A stretch of DNA of 64,000 bases, from the NCBI RefSeq assembly GCF_001886735.1, contig NZ_CP018076.1, positions 1,798,001-1,862,000 of the forward strand. The letters run 5' to 3'. The notes beneath the pieces were generated by a model that was not told the origin of the DNA, searched no databases, and worked only from the letters and a program-made list of their open reading frames with translations. Shown one piece after another: positions 7,935 to 16,666 of this stretch. A program made the translations under genes and the position numbers. The stretch is from Sulfitobacter alexandrii. GTDB lineage: Bacteria > Pseudomonadota > Alphaproteobacteria > Rhodobacterales > Rhodobacteraceae. The stretch's first letter is position 1; each line of letters begins with the position of its first letter.

Positions 7935-9031
7935 CGCCCGGGCTCCCCCTGCCGTTGCCGGTACCGTCTCTCGGCGTCGTTGATCCTGCCTGCAAGATCG
8001 TCGAGGGCGACCTGTTCCGAGGCCGCGCCGATTTCCCACGCGACGCGGGGCATGCCGTAGACCGTGCTGCTCTCCTCGTCCTGGGCAAAGGTGAGCGCAC
8101 CTGCATCGCGCAGGGCCTTCAGGCCCCGTGCGCCGTCACGTCCGAGACCGGTCAGGATGGCGGCGATCACATGCGGCGCCCAAGGGACCGCCGAGTGGAA
8201 CAGCCTGTCGACCGAGGGGCAGTGCAAAGACCGCTCCACGTCCGGGGCGAGGCGGATCTCCCACCTGCCCGATCGGCGGACCACTTCGGCATGTTGGCCC
8301 AGGGCGGGTGCCAGCGCCACCTGCCCCGGTGACAGGCTCATGCCCTGTTGCGCAAGGCTCACCTGCCGATGAAAGGTCCGGTCCAGCAGGTTCGAGAAAC
8401 TGACGAGGTAGGGTCCGGGCATGTGCTGAACGATCACCACGGGCGGCCCCCACGGATCGAGCCCGCCGATCAGGGTATCCAGCGCGGCCACCCCGCCGGT
8501 TGAGGCGCCGATCAGGATCACCGGTTCGTTCCCCGGTGATCGGGTCGCGGAGGGTCTGACCGGGGTGTGGGGCGGATGCGGCCGGGATCGCAAACGGCTG
8601 AAGGCCGCGGCAAAGACGCGCCGCGCGATCATCGCGCGCTGGCGCGCGTCGGTGCCCGTCATCGGCTTTTCGATGCAATCGACCGCACCGAGCATGAGCG
8701 CCCTGACGGTCGCATCGGAATTCGCGCTGGTCATGCCGGAGACCATCACCACGGGCAGAGGATTGAGGCGCATCAGCCGCTCGAGAAAGCCGAGCCCGTC
8801 CATTCCCGGCATCTCGATATCCAGTGTGACCACGTCGGGGCGGGTCGCCTTGATCACCTTGCGGGCTGCCTGCGCATCTTCCGCTTCTCCGACGACACTC
8901 AGTCTGGGGTGAGCTTCCAGAACCACCCTCAGCCAACGACGTATCAACGCTGAATCGTCCACGATGACCACGCGGCGAGGCCGCTGTGGGCGCGCAGGGC
9001 CCTGCCCGTTGGCATGCGGCATCTCCGTCAC
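7931..9031 (-). CDS. cheB: CheB receptor methylesterase/deamidase
   Basis: This 366-residue two-domain protein has an N-terminal receiver (VIVDDSALIRR; acceptor Asp71 in LDIEMPGMDG; Lys in EKPM) and a C-terminal methylesterase with the triad Ser177 (IGASTGG), His203 (VQHMP) and Asp299 (LTGLGRDG). It removes methyl groups from chemoreceptors after phosphorylation by CheA. It is transcribed away from the small aldolase locus; the 223 bases upstream must hold its promoter. Confidence 0.95.
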   Translation of the reverse strand: MTEMPHANGQGPARPQRPRRVVIVDDSALIRRWLRVVLEAHPRLSVVGEAEDAQAARKVIKATRPDVVTLDIEMPGMDGLGFLERLMRLNPLPVVMVSGMTSANSDATVRALMLGAVDCIEKPMTGTDARQRAMIARRVFAAAFSRLRSRPHPPHTPVRPSATRSPGNEPVILIGASTGGVAALDTLIGGLDPWGPPVVIVQHMPGPYLVSFSNLLDRTFHRQVSLAQQGMSLSPGQVALAPALGQHAEVVRRSGRWEIRLAPDVERSLHCPSVDRLFHSAVPWAPHVIAAILTGLGRDGARGLKALRDAGALTFAQDEESSTVYGMPRVAWEIGAASEQVALDDLAGRINDAERRYRQRQGEPGR

Positions 9032-9254
9032 CGCACGTGTTCCACGAAGCGTCTACTCATCAACCCGTCCTGCTGGATACCTTACCAAACCCTGCGCGAT
9101 CCGGCGGGATCACACCCCCTCTATGCCTGCAGGGAGTGAACAGGCCTTTAAGGCGGCAGAAACGATGCCCGGCAGGCTGCGGCGCAGGCGAAAAAGGGTG
9201 GCATCGGCGGACCGTGTATGAAACCTCTGGGATGCGAAACGAACTGGAATCAGA

Positions 9255-9518
9255 ATGACACTTTCACCGGCCCGGCTGGGCGTGGATATCGGCGACATCA
9301 ATACACCGGCTGCATGCAACGAGGTCGGCCATGGCCGCCTTGCCGGCATGACGGACGAATTCGGCTCTCCCGATCTCGTGGCTGTGGCGGGGTTCATGGT
9401 CGATACCTCGCGCCGGGCCGGGGTGCTGACCTTCAGTGCCGCCGGTGCGGGATACGGACCCGTCGCAGAACACATCGCGACCGTGGAAGAAGTGGGACGC
9501 AGGGGGGAGCCTGTCTGA
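9255..9518 (+). CDS. Small protein of unknown function coupled to the aldolase gene
   Basis: This 87-residue frame has codon use like its neighbours (mostly G/C in third position). It ends at TGA 9516-9518, which shares bases with the ATG of the next gene (TGATG). The sequence reads as a real protein (DEFGSPDLVAVAGFMVDTS, FSAAGAGYGPVAEHI), but I do not recognise it. It could be a free-standing small protein or the remnant of a longer gene whose 5' part is lost. The ribosome site before ATG 9255 is weak (GGAATCAGA). Confidence 0.5.
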   Translation: MTLSPARLGVDIGDINTPAACNEVGHGRLAGMTDEFGSPDLVAVAGFMVDTSRRAGVLTFSAAGAGYGPVAEHIATVEEVGRRGEPV

Positions 9519-10294
9519 TGGAGATGCCGCGCAACCTGTTCACCCACGCCCTTGTAGCGGGCCAAAGCCAGCTTGGGCTCTGGATCACGCTTTCCAGCCC
9601 CTTTGCGGCGGAAGTCACCGCGCCATCGGGGTTTGACTGGGTGCTGATCGACATGGAGCACAGCCCGAACGACTATTTCAGCGTGCTGGGTCAGTTGCAG
9701 GCCTATGCACCGACACGGACCACGCCCATCGTAAGGGTCGAATGGAACGACCCCGTCGCGGTCAAGCGGCTGCTCGACCTCGGTGCGTCCGGCTTGCTGT
9801 TTCCGATGATCCAGAATGTCGAGGAGGCCGAGAAAGCCGTGGCCTCAACCCGCTATCCGCCCCGTGGAACGCGCGGATTCTCGGGCGCGTCCCGCGCGAC
9901 CAAGTTCGGGCGCATTACCGACTATGCCACGCAGGTGGAGCGGGAAACGACCGTTCTTCTGCAGGTGGAAACCGCCGCGGCCGTGGACCGGGCGGAAGAG
10001 ATCGGTGCGGTGGACGGTGTTCACGGCATCTTCTTCGGGCCCGGTGACATCGCCGCCGACATGGGCAAGGTCGGCAAGCCGATGGACGAGGACGTGTGGT
10101 CGCTGATCCGGCCCGCGGCGGAAAAGCTGATGGCGCAGGGCGTCCCCGTGGGCACGCTTGTGCAGGATCCCGCCTTTGCCGCCGACCTGTTGCGCGAAGG
10201 CTTCTCCTTTGTTGCCTGCGGGTCGGATGCCGTGTTGCTGGCGCGGGCGGCGGATGGCCTGCTGGCGGACATGAAGGACCGGACCGGACAATAG
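9518..10294 (+). CDS. HpcH/HpaI-family class II aldolase
   Basis: This 258-residue protein belongs to the HpaI/GarL aldolases, metal-dependent enzymes that cleave 4-hydroxy-2-oxo acids to pyruvate and an aldehyde. Seen are GLWITLSSPFAAEV near 20, DWVLIDMEHSPND near 40, LLFPMIQNVEEA near 95, the Glu in LLQVETAAAVDRAEEI near 150 and FFGPGDIAADMG near 172. AGGGGGGAG lies before ATG 9518. It overlaps the upstream small ORF and converges with the kinase gene. The true substrate cannot be read from sequence; hydroxy-ketoacids from aromatic or sugar-acid breakdown are usual. Confidence 0.88.
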   Translation: MEMPRNLFTHALVAGQSQLGLWITLSSPFAAEVTAPSGFDWVLIDMEHSPNDYFSVLGQLQAYAPTRTTPIVRVEWNDPVAVKRLLDLGASGLLFPMIQNVEEAEKAVASTRYPPRGTRGFSGASRATKFGRITDYATQVERETTVLLQVETAAAVDRAEEIGAVDGVHGIFFGPGDIAADMGKVGKPMDEDVWSLIRPAAEKLMAQGVPVGTLVQDPAFAADLLREGFSFVACGSDAVLLARAADGLLADMKDRTGQ

Positions 10295-10303
10295 GCGTTC
10301 CAC

Positions 10304-10330
10304 CGCCGGACAGTGGGACTACGTCCGGCG
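10304..10330. terminator. Inverted repeat between convergent aldolase and kinase genes
   Basis: A perfect 8-bp inverted repeat, CGCCGGAC (10304-10311) and GTCCGGCG (10323-10330) with an 11-base loop, lies just after the aldolase stop. It has no T-run on either side but could act as a two-way hairpin terminator. Confidence 0.4.
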
Positions 10331-10401
10331 CGGCGCGCCCTGCAGAGAACCGCGAGGCGACGATTGTGCCAGTGCCCCGGTGGCGGACCGGGTCTGCCGC
10401 G

Positions 10402-12603
10402 TCAGTCCGCGCGGTGCGGGCCGTTCAGAAAGGCGAACAGCCCCTTCTTGTCGATGGGTTTCGGAAGCACGGTCACGTTCAGTTCACGGCACGCGCGTTC
10501 GAGGTCCAGCCCGCGGTTTGCCGAAATCAGCCGTGCGGGGATATCGCCGTAGCGCGCGCGGATCTGCTCGATAAGATCGAGGCCGGACATGCCCTCCCCC
10601 AACTGGTAATCGACCACCAGAGCGTCTGGCCTGAGGTCGATGTCATCAAGCAGTTTCATCGCCTCCTCGCCGTTGACGGCGTGGATCACCTCCGCGCCCC
10701 AGCTTTCCATCATCAGCGTCAACGCGTTGGCCAGCGTGTCGTCATTCTCGACCAGAAAGACGACGTCGCCCCTGCGGGTCAGGTTGGCAGCGTCGGCGTG
10801 GTCCTGCTCCTGCGTCTGCGGTGCCTGCCCGCCCTCGACGATCGGCAGGTCCACCCGGAACAGGCTGCCCCGACCCACCGAGGAACTGAGGCCCAGCCGG
10901 TGACCGAGCGATTTGCAGGCCCGTTCCACGATGGCCAGTCCCAGCCCGAGGCTATGCTCTGCCCGGTGCACGGACAGGCGTCTGAATTCCTGAAAGATCG
11001 CCTCCTGGTCGGTCTCCGCGATACCAGGCCCGGTGTCCCACACCTGAAGCTGCGCCACGCCGCCGCGGCGGCGCACCCCCACCAGCACCCTGCCCGTCTG
11101 GGTATACCGCACCGCGTTCGAGACAAGGTTCTGCACGATCCGCCGCAGGTAGCCCGGATCGCTGCGCACGGACAGGCCGCAGTCGACGAACCGCAGGTCG
11201 ATCCCCTTGGCCTCCGCCACGGGTGTCAGTTCGTCCCGCAGCGGGCCCAGAACGGCCGCAAGCGCGACCGGCTGGATGTCGAAGGTCGGGCGATGGGCGT
11301 CGAGCCTCGAGATGTCCAGCAGCGCTTCGATGATCTGCTCGACAGAGGACAGCGCGGTTTCGGCCTTTTCGACGATCCCGCGCTGATCCGGCCCCGCCAC
11401 CTGGTCCGAAAGGGCGGAAATGAAGAGCTTGGCCGCCGACAGCGGCTGCAGCAGGTCGTGGCTGGCCGCGGCGACGAAACGCGACTTGGAGGCATTGGCG
11501 CGCTCCGCCTCGGACAGCGCGATCCCCAGTTCGTGGGTCCGGCTCTGGACACGGCGCTCCAGCATCTCGTTCATCTCGGACAGCGCGCGCGCGGCTGCGC
11601 GTTCCGCACTGACATCCGTGAAACTGATCACGAAGCCCCGGTCGGGCATTTCCTGGGCGAAGATGCTCAATACCTGTTGATCGGTGCCCGTCACCTCGAA
11701 GGCGATGGGCTGCCGCCCTCCCTCCTGCATCGCCCAGTCGATCAGCATCCGGCTGTCGAAACTGTCGTGGAAGGTCAGTTGCCGGTTCAGCAGTTCCAGC
11801 AGCACCACGAAACTCCTGCCAAGGGCGGCGTCACGGGGCGGCAGATCCAGCAGGCGGTCCATTCGCCGGTTCCACCCGATGAGCTTGCGGTCCCGGTCAA
11901 AGATGCAAACCCCCTGATCCAGATGATCCAGCGTCGCGCGCAGGATCTGGGCCTGCTCGTCCCGCACTTTCTGGCGCTCTTGCCGTTCCAGCCGGATGAT
12001 GTTGGTCACGTCCGTTTGCAGGATGACAGTGCCACCGCGCGCGGTGCGGTGCTCGCTGACCTGCAGCCAGCGATCGTGGATGAGACTGACATTGAAGACC
12101 ACGTGGTCGTCGCGGTGCCGCCCCGTGCGCTGCCGCGCCCAGCCTTCCGGGCTCTGGCCGGGCGGGAGTGACAGAACCCGGCTGCCCGAGACGAGGCTTA
12201 CATAGGCGTCAAAGGTCAGTCCCTCGCGCAGTTGCGGCACGATATCCGACAGATCGCGGCAGAACCGGCTGTTGAACAGAACCAGCCGGTCGCCGGGATC
12301 GAACAGCGCAAAGCCTTCGCTGATGGTCTCGATCGCCTCCGTCAGGTTTTCGCGCGCTATGGCGGTCTCGCGGTTCGCGACCTCCAGCCGGGCATTGGAT
12401 TCCTGCAGCAGGTCCAGCGTGCGCTCAAGGTCGATGGTCCGCTCCCGCACCTGCACTTCGAGCAGCGCGGCACGTTCGAACTGGGCGTAGGCGGCGCCGG
12501 ATTGCTCGTTCTTCTGCTCTACCTTGCGCATCAGCGCCCGCGTGATCTGCAGCAGTTTCTCGTTCTGCCGTTCAAGCGAATCCGCCGGATTGATCACCGA
12601 CAT
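10402..12603 (-). CDS. Hybrid PAS sensor histidine kinase, NahK-like
   Basis: This 733-residue cytoplasmic hybrid kinase has an N-terminal coiled coil (about 5-95), two PAS-like segments (about 90-205 and 215-335), the H-box with His382 in AAASHDLLQPLSA, and an ATPase domain (NLVSNAVRYT, VWDTGPGI, GLGLAIVERA). The C-terminal receiver has its acceptor Asp in LVVDYQLG. There are no membrane segments. The gene for a FIST-domain protein lies four bases upstream, the same pairing as NosP with NahK, where the haem protein controls the kinase in response to nitric oxide. The output is probably the LuxR-type regulator at 13812-14504, or phosphotransfer to an unlinked HPt protein. Confidence 0.85.
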   Translation of the reverse strand: MSVINPADSLERQNEKLLQITRALMRKVEQKNEQSGAAYAQFERAALLEVQVRERTIDLERTLDLLQESNARLEVANRETAIARENLTEAIETISEGFALFDPGDRLVLFNSRFCRDLSDIVPQLREGLTFDAYVSLVSGSRVLSLPPGQSPEGWARQRTGRHRDDHVVFNVSLIHDRWLQVSEHRTARGGTVILQTDVTNIIRLERQERQKVRDEQAQILRATLDHLDQGVCIFDRDRKLIGWNRRMDRLLDLPPRDAALGRSFVVLLELLNRQLTFHDSFDSRMLIDWAMQEGGRQPIAFEVTGTDQQVLSIFAQEMPDRGFVISFTDVSAERAAARALSEMNEMLERRVQSRTHELGIALSEAERANASKSRFVAAASHDLLQPLSAAKLFISALSDQVAGPDQRGIVEKAETALSSVEQIIEALLDISRLDAHRPTFDIQPVALAAVLGPLRDELTPVAEAKGIDLRFVDCGLSVRSDPGYLRRIVQNLVSNAVRYTQTGRVLVGVRRRGGVAQLQVWDTGPGIAETDQEAIFQEFRRLSVHRAEHSLGLGLAIVERACKSLGHRLGLSSSVGRGSLFRVDLPIVEGGQAPQTQEQDHADAANLTRRGDVVFLVENDDTLANALTLMMESWGAEVIHAVNGEEAMKLLDDIDLRPDALVVDYQLGEGMSGLDLIEQIRARYGDIPARLISANRGLDLERACRELNVTVLPKPIDKKGLFAFLNGPHRAD

Positions 12604-12607
12604 GGGA

Positions 12608-13780
12608 TCAGTCCGTATCGGGCTGGGGCGCGTAGATCGCGACGCCGGTCATCGTGTGATTGACGTGCAGCGCACCGATCTGTTCGCCGTAGGTGGAGAA
12701 GCCGATCACCCGGTGATCCGACAGGACAGCCGACATCGCACGGGTGGTCTGCTTCTGCTCCGCCTCGATCCGGCGCAGGACGCAGTCGCAGCCAACGATG
12801 TCCGTGAGCGGCCCGGCCGCTTCCAGTTCTTCCAGCTTGCCGCGCAGGTGCGCCACCATGTCCTGCGGTTCGGCCAGGGTCAGGACCATCCCCTCGTCGA
12901 TGGCCGAGAAGAAAAGCAGCTCTCCGCCCTGTCTTACCTGCTGGATGGCGCGCACGTGGTGATCGCTTCCGATGCGCACGACCACCGGATGCGAGGCAAA
13001 GGTGAACTGGTCGAGCTGTTCGGGATCCTTGCCGACAAGGCGCGCGTACTCCCGCGCTGCGGGTTCGGCGTTGATCGACTTGACGATGCGCTTGTCCGGG
13101 TCGGCGCCCGTCACGACCATCTGGGTATCCGTCGGCACCAGATGATCGATGCTGAAGACCTTCACCCTGAGGTCCGACTGGATCAGCGTCAGCACGGCGG
13201 CGTTCTCGCACGACCGGCCGTTCAGCGCGACACGGGTGTGGCCAAAGTCCATCCCGTCTCCCGCGGAACCGCCGAACAGCGCCATGTCCCGCAATGCGGG
13301 TGCGATCGCGACGGTCAGCATGTCCTCGCGCAGCGACAATCCGTCCACCAGCAGAAAGGCGAAGCCATGCCGCTTGTCCGGACAGGACTTCTGCAGCGCG
13401 ACGCGGTCCAGTGCGATGCGGTCCAGCACCGTCTGCGAGGAATGGTCCTGCAATTCCTCGATCAGGATGGATGTGGTGGCGAAATGCCTCCGGGGAAACC
13501 CGATGGCGATGATGGTGCCCTGGGCATAGCCGCCTGCCCCGATCTCGCCTGCCGTGGTGCAGGCGACGACGTCGGCACCGCCGAAGGCTGCGTGCGCCTC
13601 GCTCACCAGCCGGTCGAAATCGGCCGCAGGTGACAGGAACAGGGCAACCATTGCCAGCGGCTCGGTGCCCAGTTCCCGCGCCAGCGTGCCGACCGGATCG
13701 GCATGATCGGCGTCGACCTGGGCGCGGCGCAACGCGTGCCGTGACCCCGCTTGCGGTTCCAAGTCCTGCTGAATTGCCAA
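12608..13780 (-). CDS. FIST-domain sensor protein, NosP-like
   Basis: This 390-residue protein has an N-terminal FIST domain (VVACTTAGEIGAGG, LLVDGLSLREDML, FGGSAGDGMDF) and a C-terminal FIST_C domain (AREYARLVG, LLFFSAIDEGMVL, IVGCDCVLRR, VIGFSTYGEQ). I chose the TTG at 13780 because GAGGGAG lies seven bases upstream. Longer reads would run into the regulator gene. FIST proteins bind small ligands; in NosP the ligand is haem that senses nitric oxide, with a partner kinase encoded alongside, as here. Haem binding is inferred from the pairing; I did not identify the ligand residue. Confidence 0.8.
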   Translation of the reverse strand: MAIQQDLEPQAGSRHALRRAQVDADHADPVGTLARELGTEPLAMVALFLSPAADFDRLVSEAHAAFGGADVVACTTAGEIGAGGYAQGTIIAIGFPRRHFATTSILIEELQDHSSQTVLDRIALDRVALQKSCPDKRHGFAFLLVDGLSLREDMLTVAIAPALRDMALFGGSAGDGMDFGHTRVALNGRSCENAAVLTLIQSDLRVKVFSIDHLVPTDTQMVVTGADPDKRIVKSINAEPAAREYARLVGKDPEQLDQFTFASHPVVVRIGSDHHVRAIQQVRQGGELLFFSAIDEGMVLTLAEPQDMVAHLRGKLEELEAAGPLTDIVGCDCVLRRIEAEQKQTTRAMSAVLSDHRVIGFSTYGEQIGALHVNHTMTGVAIYAPQPDTD

Positions 13781-13811
13781 ATGAAGTCTCCCTCGCGCCA
13801 GAATAGCGGGG

Positions 13812-14504
13812 CTATCCGTCGCTTGGCAACTGGGATGTGAACCGCGCCTCGTGTGCGACGAGAACCGCCTGTGTCCGGCTTTGGACACCCAGTTTCCGCA
13901 TAATCGCGGTGACATGCGCCTTGACCGTGGTTTCCGCGATGGAAAGGTCATAGGCGATCTGCTTGTTCAGCTTTCCGGCACAGATGAGTTCCAGTATTCT
14001 GGCCTGCTGGTTGGTCAGGGACGACAGGTTTCGCAGGGTCGCGTTTTTTTCGGGCGCGGCTTCGCCGGGAACGAACCCGACCGGCGTATAGACCTGCCCG
14101 GCGCGGATGGCGGCGATGGCGTCCTTGAAGATGCCGCGCCGGCTGTGTTTCGGCACGAACCCCGAGGCGCCCGCGGCTATGGCACCGTTGATGACCGTGT
14201 TGTCCGTGACCGATGTGACGATGATCACATGCGCGCCAGCCGCCTGCCGCTTGAGCTTGAGAAGACCGTCCAGTCCGCTGACGTCGGGCAGGTTCAGGTC
14301 CAGCAGCACGAGGTCCGGCGGCGGTGATCGGTCCAGTTCCGCCAGCGCGCCGGAAAGTGAATTGGCGGTGCGGACATCGCGGTAGTCGGCGACCGAGCGC
14401 AGGGTCAGTTCGAGCGCGTCGCAGAACAGGGGATGGTCGTCGACGATCAGCGCCCAGTTGCTGTCGTTCGCAGGTCCGCTCGTCGTGAAATCGTGTGGTA
14501 TCAT
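13812..14504 (-). CDS. LuxR/NarL-type response regulator
   Basis: This 230-residue protein has an N-terminal receiver (LIVDDHPLFCDAL, acceptor Asp in LVLLDLNLPDVSG, Lys in GFVPKHSR) and a C-terminal LuxR helix-turn-helix (LTNQQARILELICAGKLNKQIAYDL split by IAETTVKAHVTAIMRKL). It lies 31 bases upstream of the FIST gene and on the same strand, so it is likely the first gene of a regulator-sensor-kinase operon. The target genes are unknown. Confidence 0.9.
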   Translation of the reverse strand: MIPHDFTTSGPANDSNWALIVDDHPLFCDALELTLRSVADYRDVRTANSLSGALAELDRSPPPDLVLLDLNLPDVSGLDGLLKLKRQAAGAHVIIVTSVTDNTVINGAIAAGASGFVPKHSRRGIFKDAIAAIRAGQVYTPVGFVPGEAAPEKNATLRNLSSLTNQQARILELICAGKLNKQIAYDLSIAETTVKAHVTAIMRKLGVQSRTQAVLVAHEARFTSQLPSDG

Positions 14505-14740
14505 ACGAATACGCTAGCAGGATTCCGCCTCCGGGTATCTAGCCAAAAAGTCTCACCCCGCCGATGGACCTTCCCCGGTTCTGCGCTTCGTTTGGACGAA
14601 CGGGATACCCACCAAAGTCGAATTTCGCCGTCGCGGCCCCCCTCCTACAAACAGGGAAAGCCCGGCCGGCCTCTCGGGGGTCGGCACACATGACACCGCT
14701 GGCGGTCGAAAACCGTGCCGGCAAGGAAAGGATCAGCGAC

Positions 14741-15253
14741 ATGAACCTGAGCGACCAGAAGACGATAGAGGCTGACCGCGAGACGGTGTTCGCGGCGCTG
14801 CTGGATCCCGAAGTCCTGAAAGCCTGCGTGCCGGGCTGTCAGGAAATGTCAGGCTCGCCCAAGGACGGTTTCGAGGCGACGGTGGTGCAGAAGGTCGGCC
14901 CGGTCAAGGCAACTTTCCGTGGTGCCGTGCAACTGAGCGACATGCACAGGCCCCAGCGGTTGACCATCACGGGCGAAGGCAAGGGCGGCGCCGCGGGTTT
15001 CGCCAAGGGCGGCGCGCAGGTCCGGCTGGAGCAGGACGGCCCCCGGACGGTCCTCCACTACGAGGTGGAAGCCAAGGTGGGCGGCAAGTTGGCGCAACTT
15101 GGCAGCCGGATCATAGACGGGTTCGCCAAGAAGATGGCGGACCAGTTCTTTTCCAACTTTCAGGATGTCGTGGGCGAAACCGAACCCGATGCGTCCGCCG
15201 AGACTCCGGACCAACCGGCCAAAAAGCGGTGGTTTGGCCTCAGCAAGGCGTAA
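14741..15253 (+). CDS. CoxG-like SRPBCC protein
   Basis: This 170-residue protein matches the carbon-monoxide-dehydrogenase subunit G family (SRPBCC fold): LLDPEVLKACVPGCQEM near 25-45, QKVGPVKATFRG near 55, GKGGAAGFAKGGAQVRL and IIDGFAKKMADQFF. CoxG proteins are membrane-recruiting or maturation helpers of molybdenum hydroxylases. A molybdenum hydroxylase is encoded nearby at 18093-21688, which fits, though the gene is convergent with that cluster. ATG 14741 has AAGGA about 13 bases upstream. The acidic-basic C-terminus ends KKRWFGLSKA. Confidence 0.85.
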   Translation: MNLSDQKTIEADRETVFAALLDPEVLKACVPGCQEMSGSPKDGFEATVVQKVGPVKATFRGAVQLSDMHRPQRLTITGEGKGGAAGFAKGGAQVRLEQDGPRTVLHYEVEAKVGGKLAQLGSRIIDGFAKKMADQFFSNFQDVVGETEPDASAETPDQPAKKRWFGLSKA

Positions 15254-15261
15254 GGCGGCGC

Positions 15262-15843
15262 TCAGCGAAGCCCGTCCTCGCCCTTCACCTGCCATGTCTC
15301 AAGGCCACCCATCCGCGCGTGGACCCGACCGCCGCAGGACATGGCAAGGGCAAACACGATCTCGTCCGCGCGGGGGCCGTCCGGCAGGCCCACCTCGATC
15401 CCGTCGAAATGGCTGCGCACGTAGGCCGCATTGATATGGCCCAGCGGAATGTCGAGCCGGCTGCCCACACCGCCGCGCTTCATGCAGGAGGGCACGATGG
15501 CGTTCGACTGCCCCAAGAGCCCGCGCATGGCGTAGCCGCCGGGAACATGCCAGAGCGCGCCATGTTCGAGCTCGCCGTTCTCTCCGACGATCGCACCCTT
15601 GCCATAGCCGTCGATGCCGTCCGCGCCGCCCAGTGCCGCGATCAGGCGTTCGCTCATCTCCGTGCCCAGTGGCTTGAGGTCCTCCATCGCCGGTTGCAGG
15701 TCCGGTTCGTAGCGCCCTGCGAACGGGTTTGATACGCAGGCCAGGATCGCGCCCAGCCTGCGCGGCCGGTCCGGTGCGGGGCCGCCGTCGTGCTGTACCT
15801 CTTCCAGGACAAGTTGCATCTTGCGGATGGGAAAGTCAGGCAT
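15262..15843 (-). CDS. Amino-acid-synthesis family protein (DUF1185)
   Basis: This 193-residue protein looks like PF06684, a family of unknown activity named for a doubtful link to amino acid synthesis. Features are ILACVSNPFAGRYEPDL near 35, EMSERLIAALGG near 65, YGKGAIVGENGELEHGA near 80-95 and HFDGIEVGLPDGPRADE near 145. It is the last gene of the minus-strand heteroaromatic cluster, with its start overlapping the end of the UPF0280 gene. Its repeated presence beside N-heterocycle enzymes would suggest a catabolic role; that is inference. Confidence 0.75.
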   Translation of the reverse strand: MPDFPIRKMQLVLEEVQHDGGPAPDRPRRLGAILACVSNPFAGRYEPDLQPAMEDLKPLGTEMSERLIAALGGADGIDGYGKGAIVGENGELEHGALWHVPGGYAMRGLLGQSNAIVPSCMKRGGVGSRLDIPLGHINAAYVRSHFDGIEVGLPDGPRADEIVFALAMSCGGRVHARMGGLETWQVKGEDGLR

Positions 15844-16666
15844 CGATCATGGCTCCTTGGGAATGGGTGACGTGGACAGTGCGGCCCGCAAGGCAGAGCA
15901 CGGCCTCGCGGATCAGACCGCGTGTGCACATCGCGCTGGCGAGCGCCTGTCCCCTTGCGAGGGCGGTCGCGATCTCGACCGGGTCGAGCGCCCCGACATA
16001 GGTTGTCACGCGCCGATCCCCCAGATCGCTGTCCGGGTCGAGAACCCGGGCAGGCGCCCGGCGGATGGCCGGATGATCGGGCAGATCGACCGCGTTGGCG
16101 ATCAATGTCGCGGCGACATCAGCGTCGGCGGCAGTCGCGGCGGCGACGGTGACCGCATCCGCGATTCCCAGAGAGTGGCTGCGGCCCTGCCACCCCGAGG
16201 TCGCGATGCCGCGCACCGGGTCATCGGCGGTTATGCGGATGGCCCCCGCCGGGCCCTGCGCCATGATCTCCTGCCCCGGTCCGAGGTGGAACGCGACGTC
16301 GCCGCCGTTGTTGACGTAGACCTTGCCGGGATTCTGTGCGTCCAGTATCGCCGCCAGCACTTCGTCCGCGACCGATCCCGCGACAGCGGCCATGGGCGTG
16401 ACGAACACGCCCGAATGGGCGCCGACGGCCCGGACCATGCGGCGGGCCACCGGATCGTTGACGCGGGTGTCCCGATCGACCGGCCTGCGCAGCATCGGCA
16501 GTTCGGCCGCAAGTCCGGTCAGGATCGTGCCGAAACGCGCCGTCGCCGCCCTGTAGCATGCCGTGACATCGCCCCCGGTCACCTCGATGATCAGGTCGAT
16601 GGGACCGTGGTGCAGGTGCAGGCGCCGTCCGTCGGCGAGGATATGTGCCTGTGGTCCGGCGCTCAC
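15836..16666 (-). CDS. UPF0280/ApbE-like protein, candidate flavin transferase
   Basis: This 276-residue protein belongs to the UPF0280 family, related in fold to ApbE flavin transferases. Motifs are GPIDLIIEV near 25, SGVFVTPMAAVAGSVADEVL near 100 (split here as family-typical), VYVNNGGDVAFHL near 130, GIATSGWQGRSHSLGIADAVTV near 165-185 and IANAVDLPDHPAI. Start GTG 16666 overlaps the stop of the 6-hydroxynicotinate-reductase homologue (GTGA), a sign of coupled translation. ApbE proteins attach FMN covalently to Thr/Ser. Because the studied 6-hydroxynicotinate reductase is reported to hold covalent flavin, I infer this protein may install it. That role is unproven. Confidence 0.8.
   Translation of the reverse strand: MSAGPQAHILADGRRLHLHHGPIDLIIEVTGGDVTACYRAATARFGTILTGLAAELPMLRRPVDRDTRVNDPVARRMVRAVGAHSGVFVTPMAAVAGSVADEVLAAILDAQNPGKVYVNNGGDVAFHLGPGQEIMAQGPAGAIRITADDPVRGIATSGWQGRSHSLGIADAVTVAAATAADADVAATLIANAVDLPDHPAIRRAPARVLDPDSDLGDRRVTTYVGALDPVEIATALARGQALASAMCTRGLIREAVLCLAGRTVHVTHSQGAMIDA

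Noticed and set aside
9218..9517. Extended start of the aldolase at 9218
   Set aside because: The extra residues look like frame noise, and they overlap the better small ORF at 9255-9518; ATG 9518 has a strong ribosome site.
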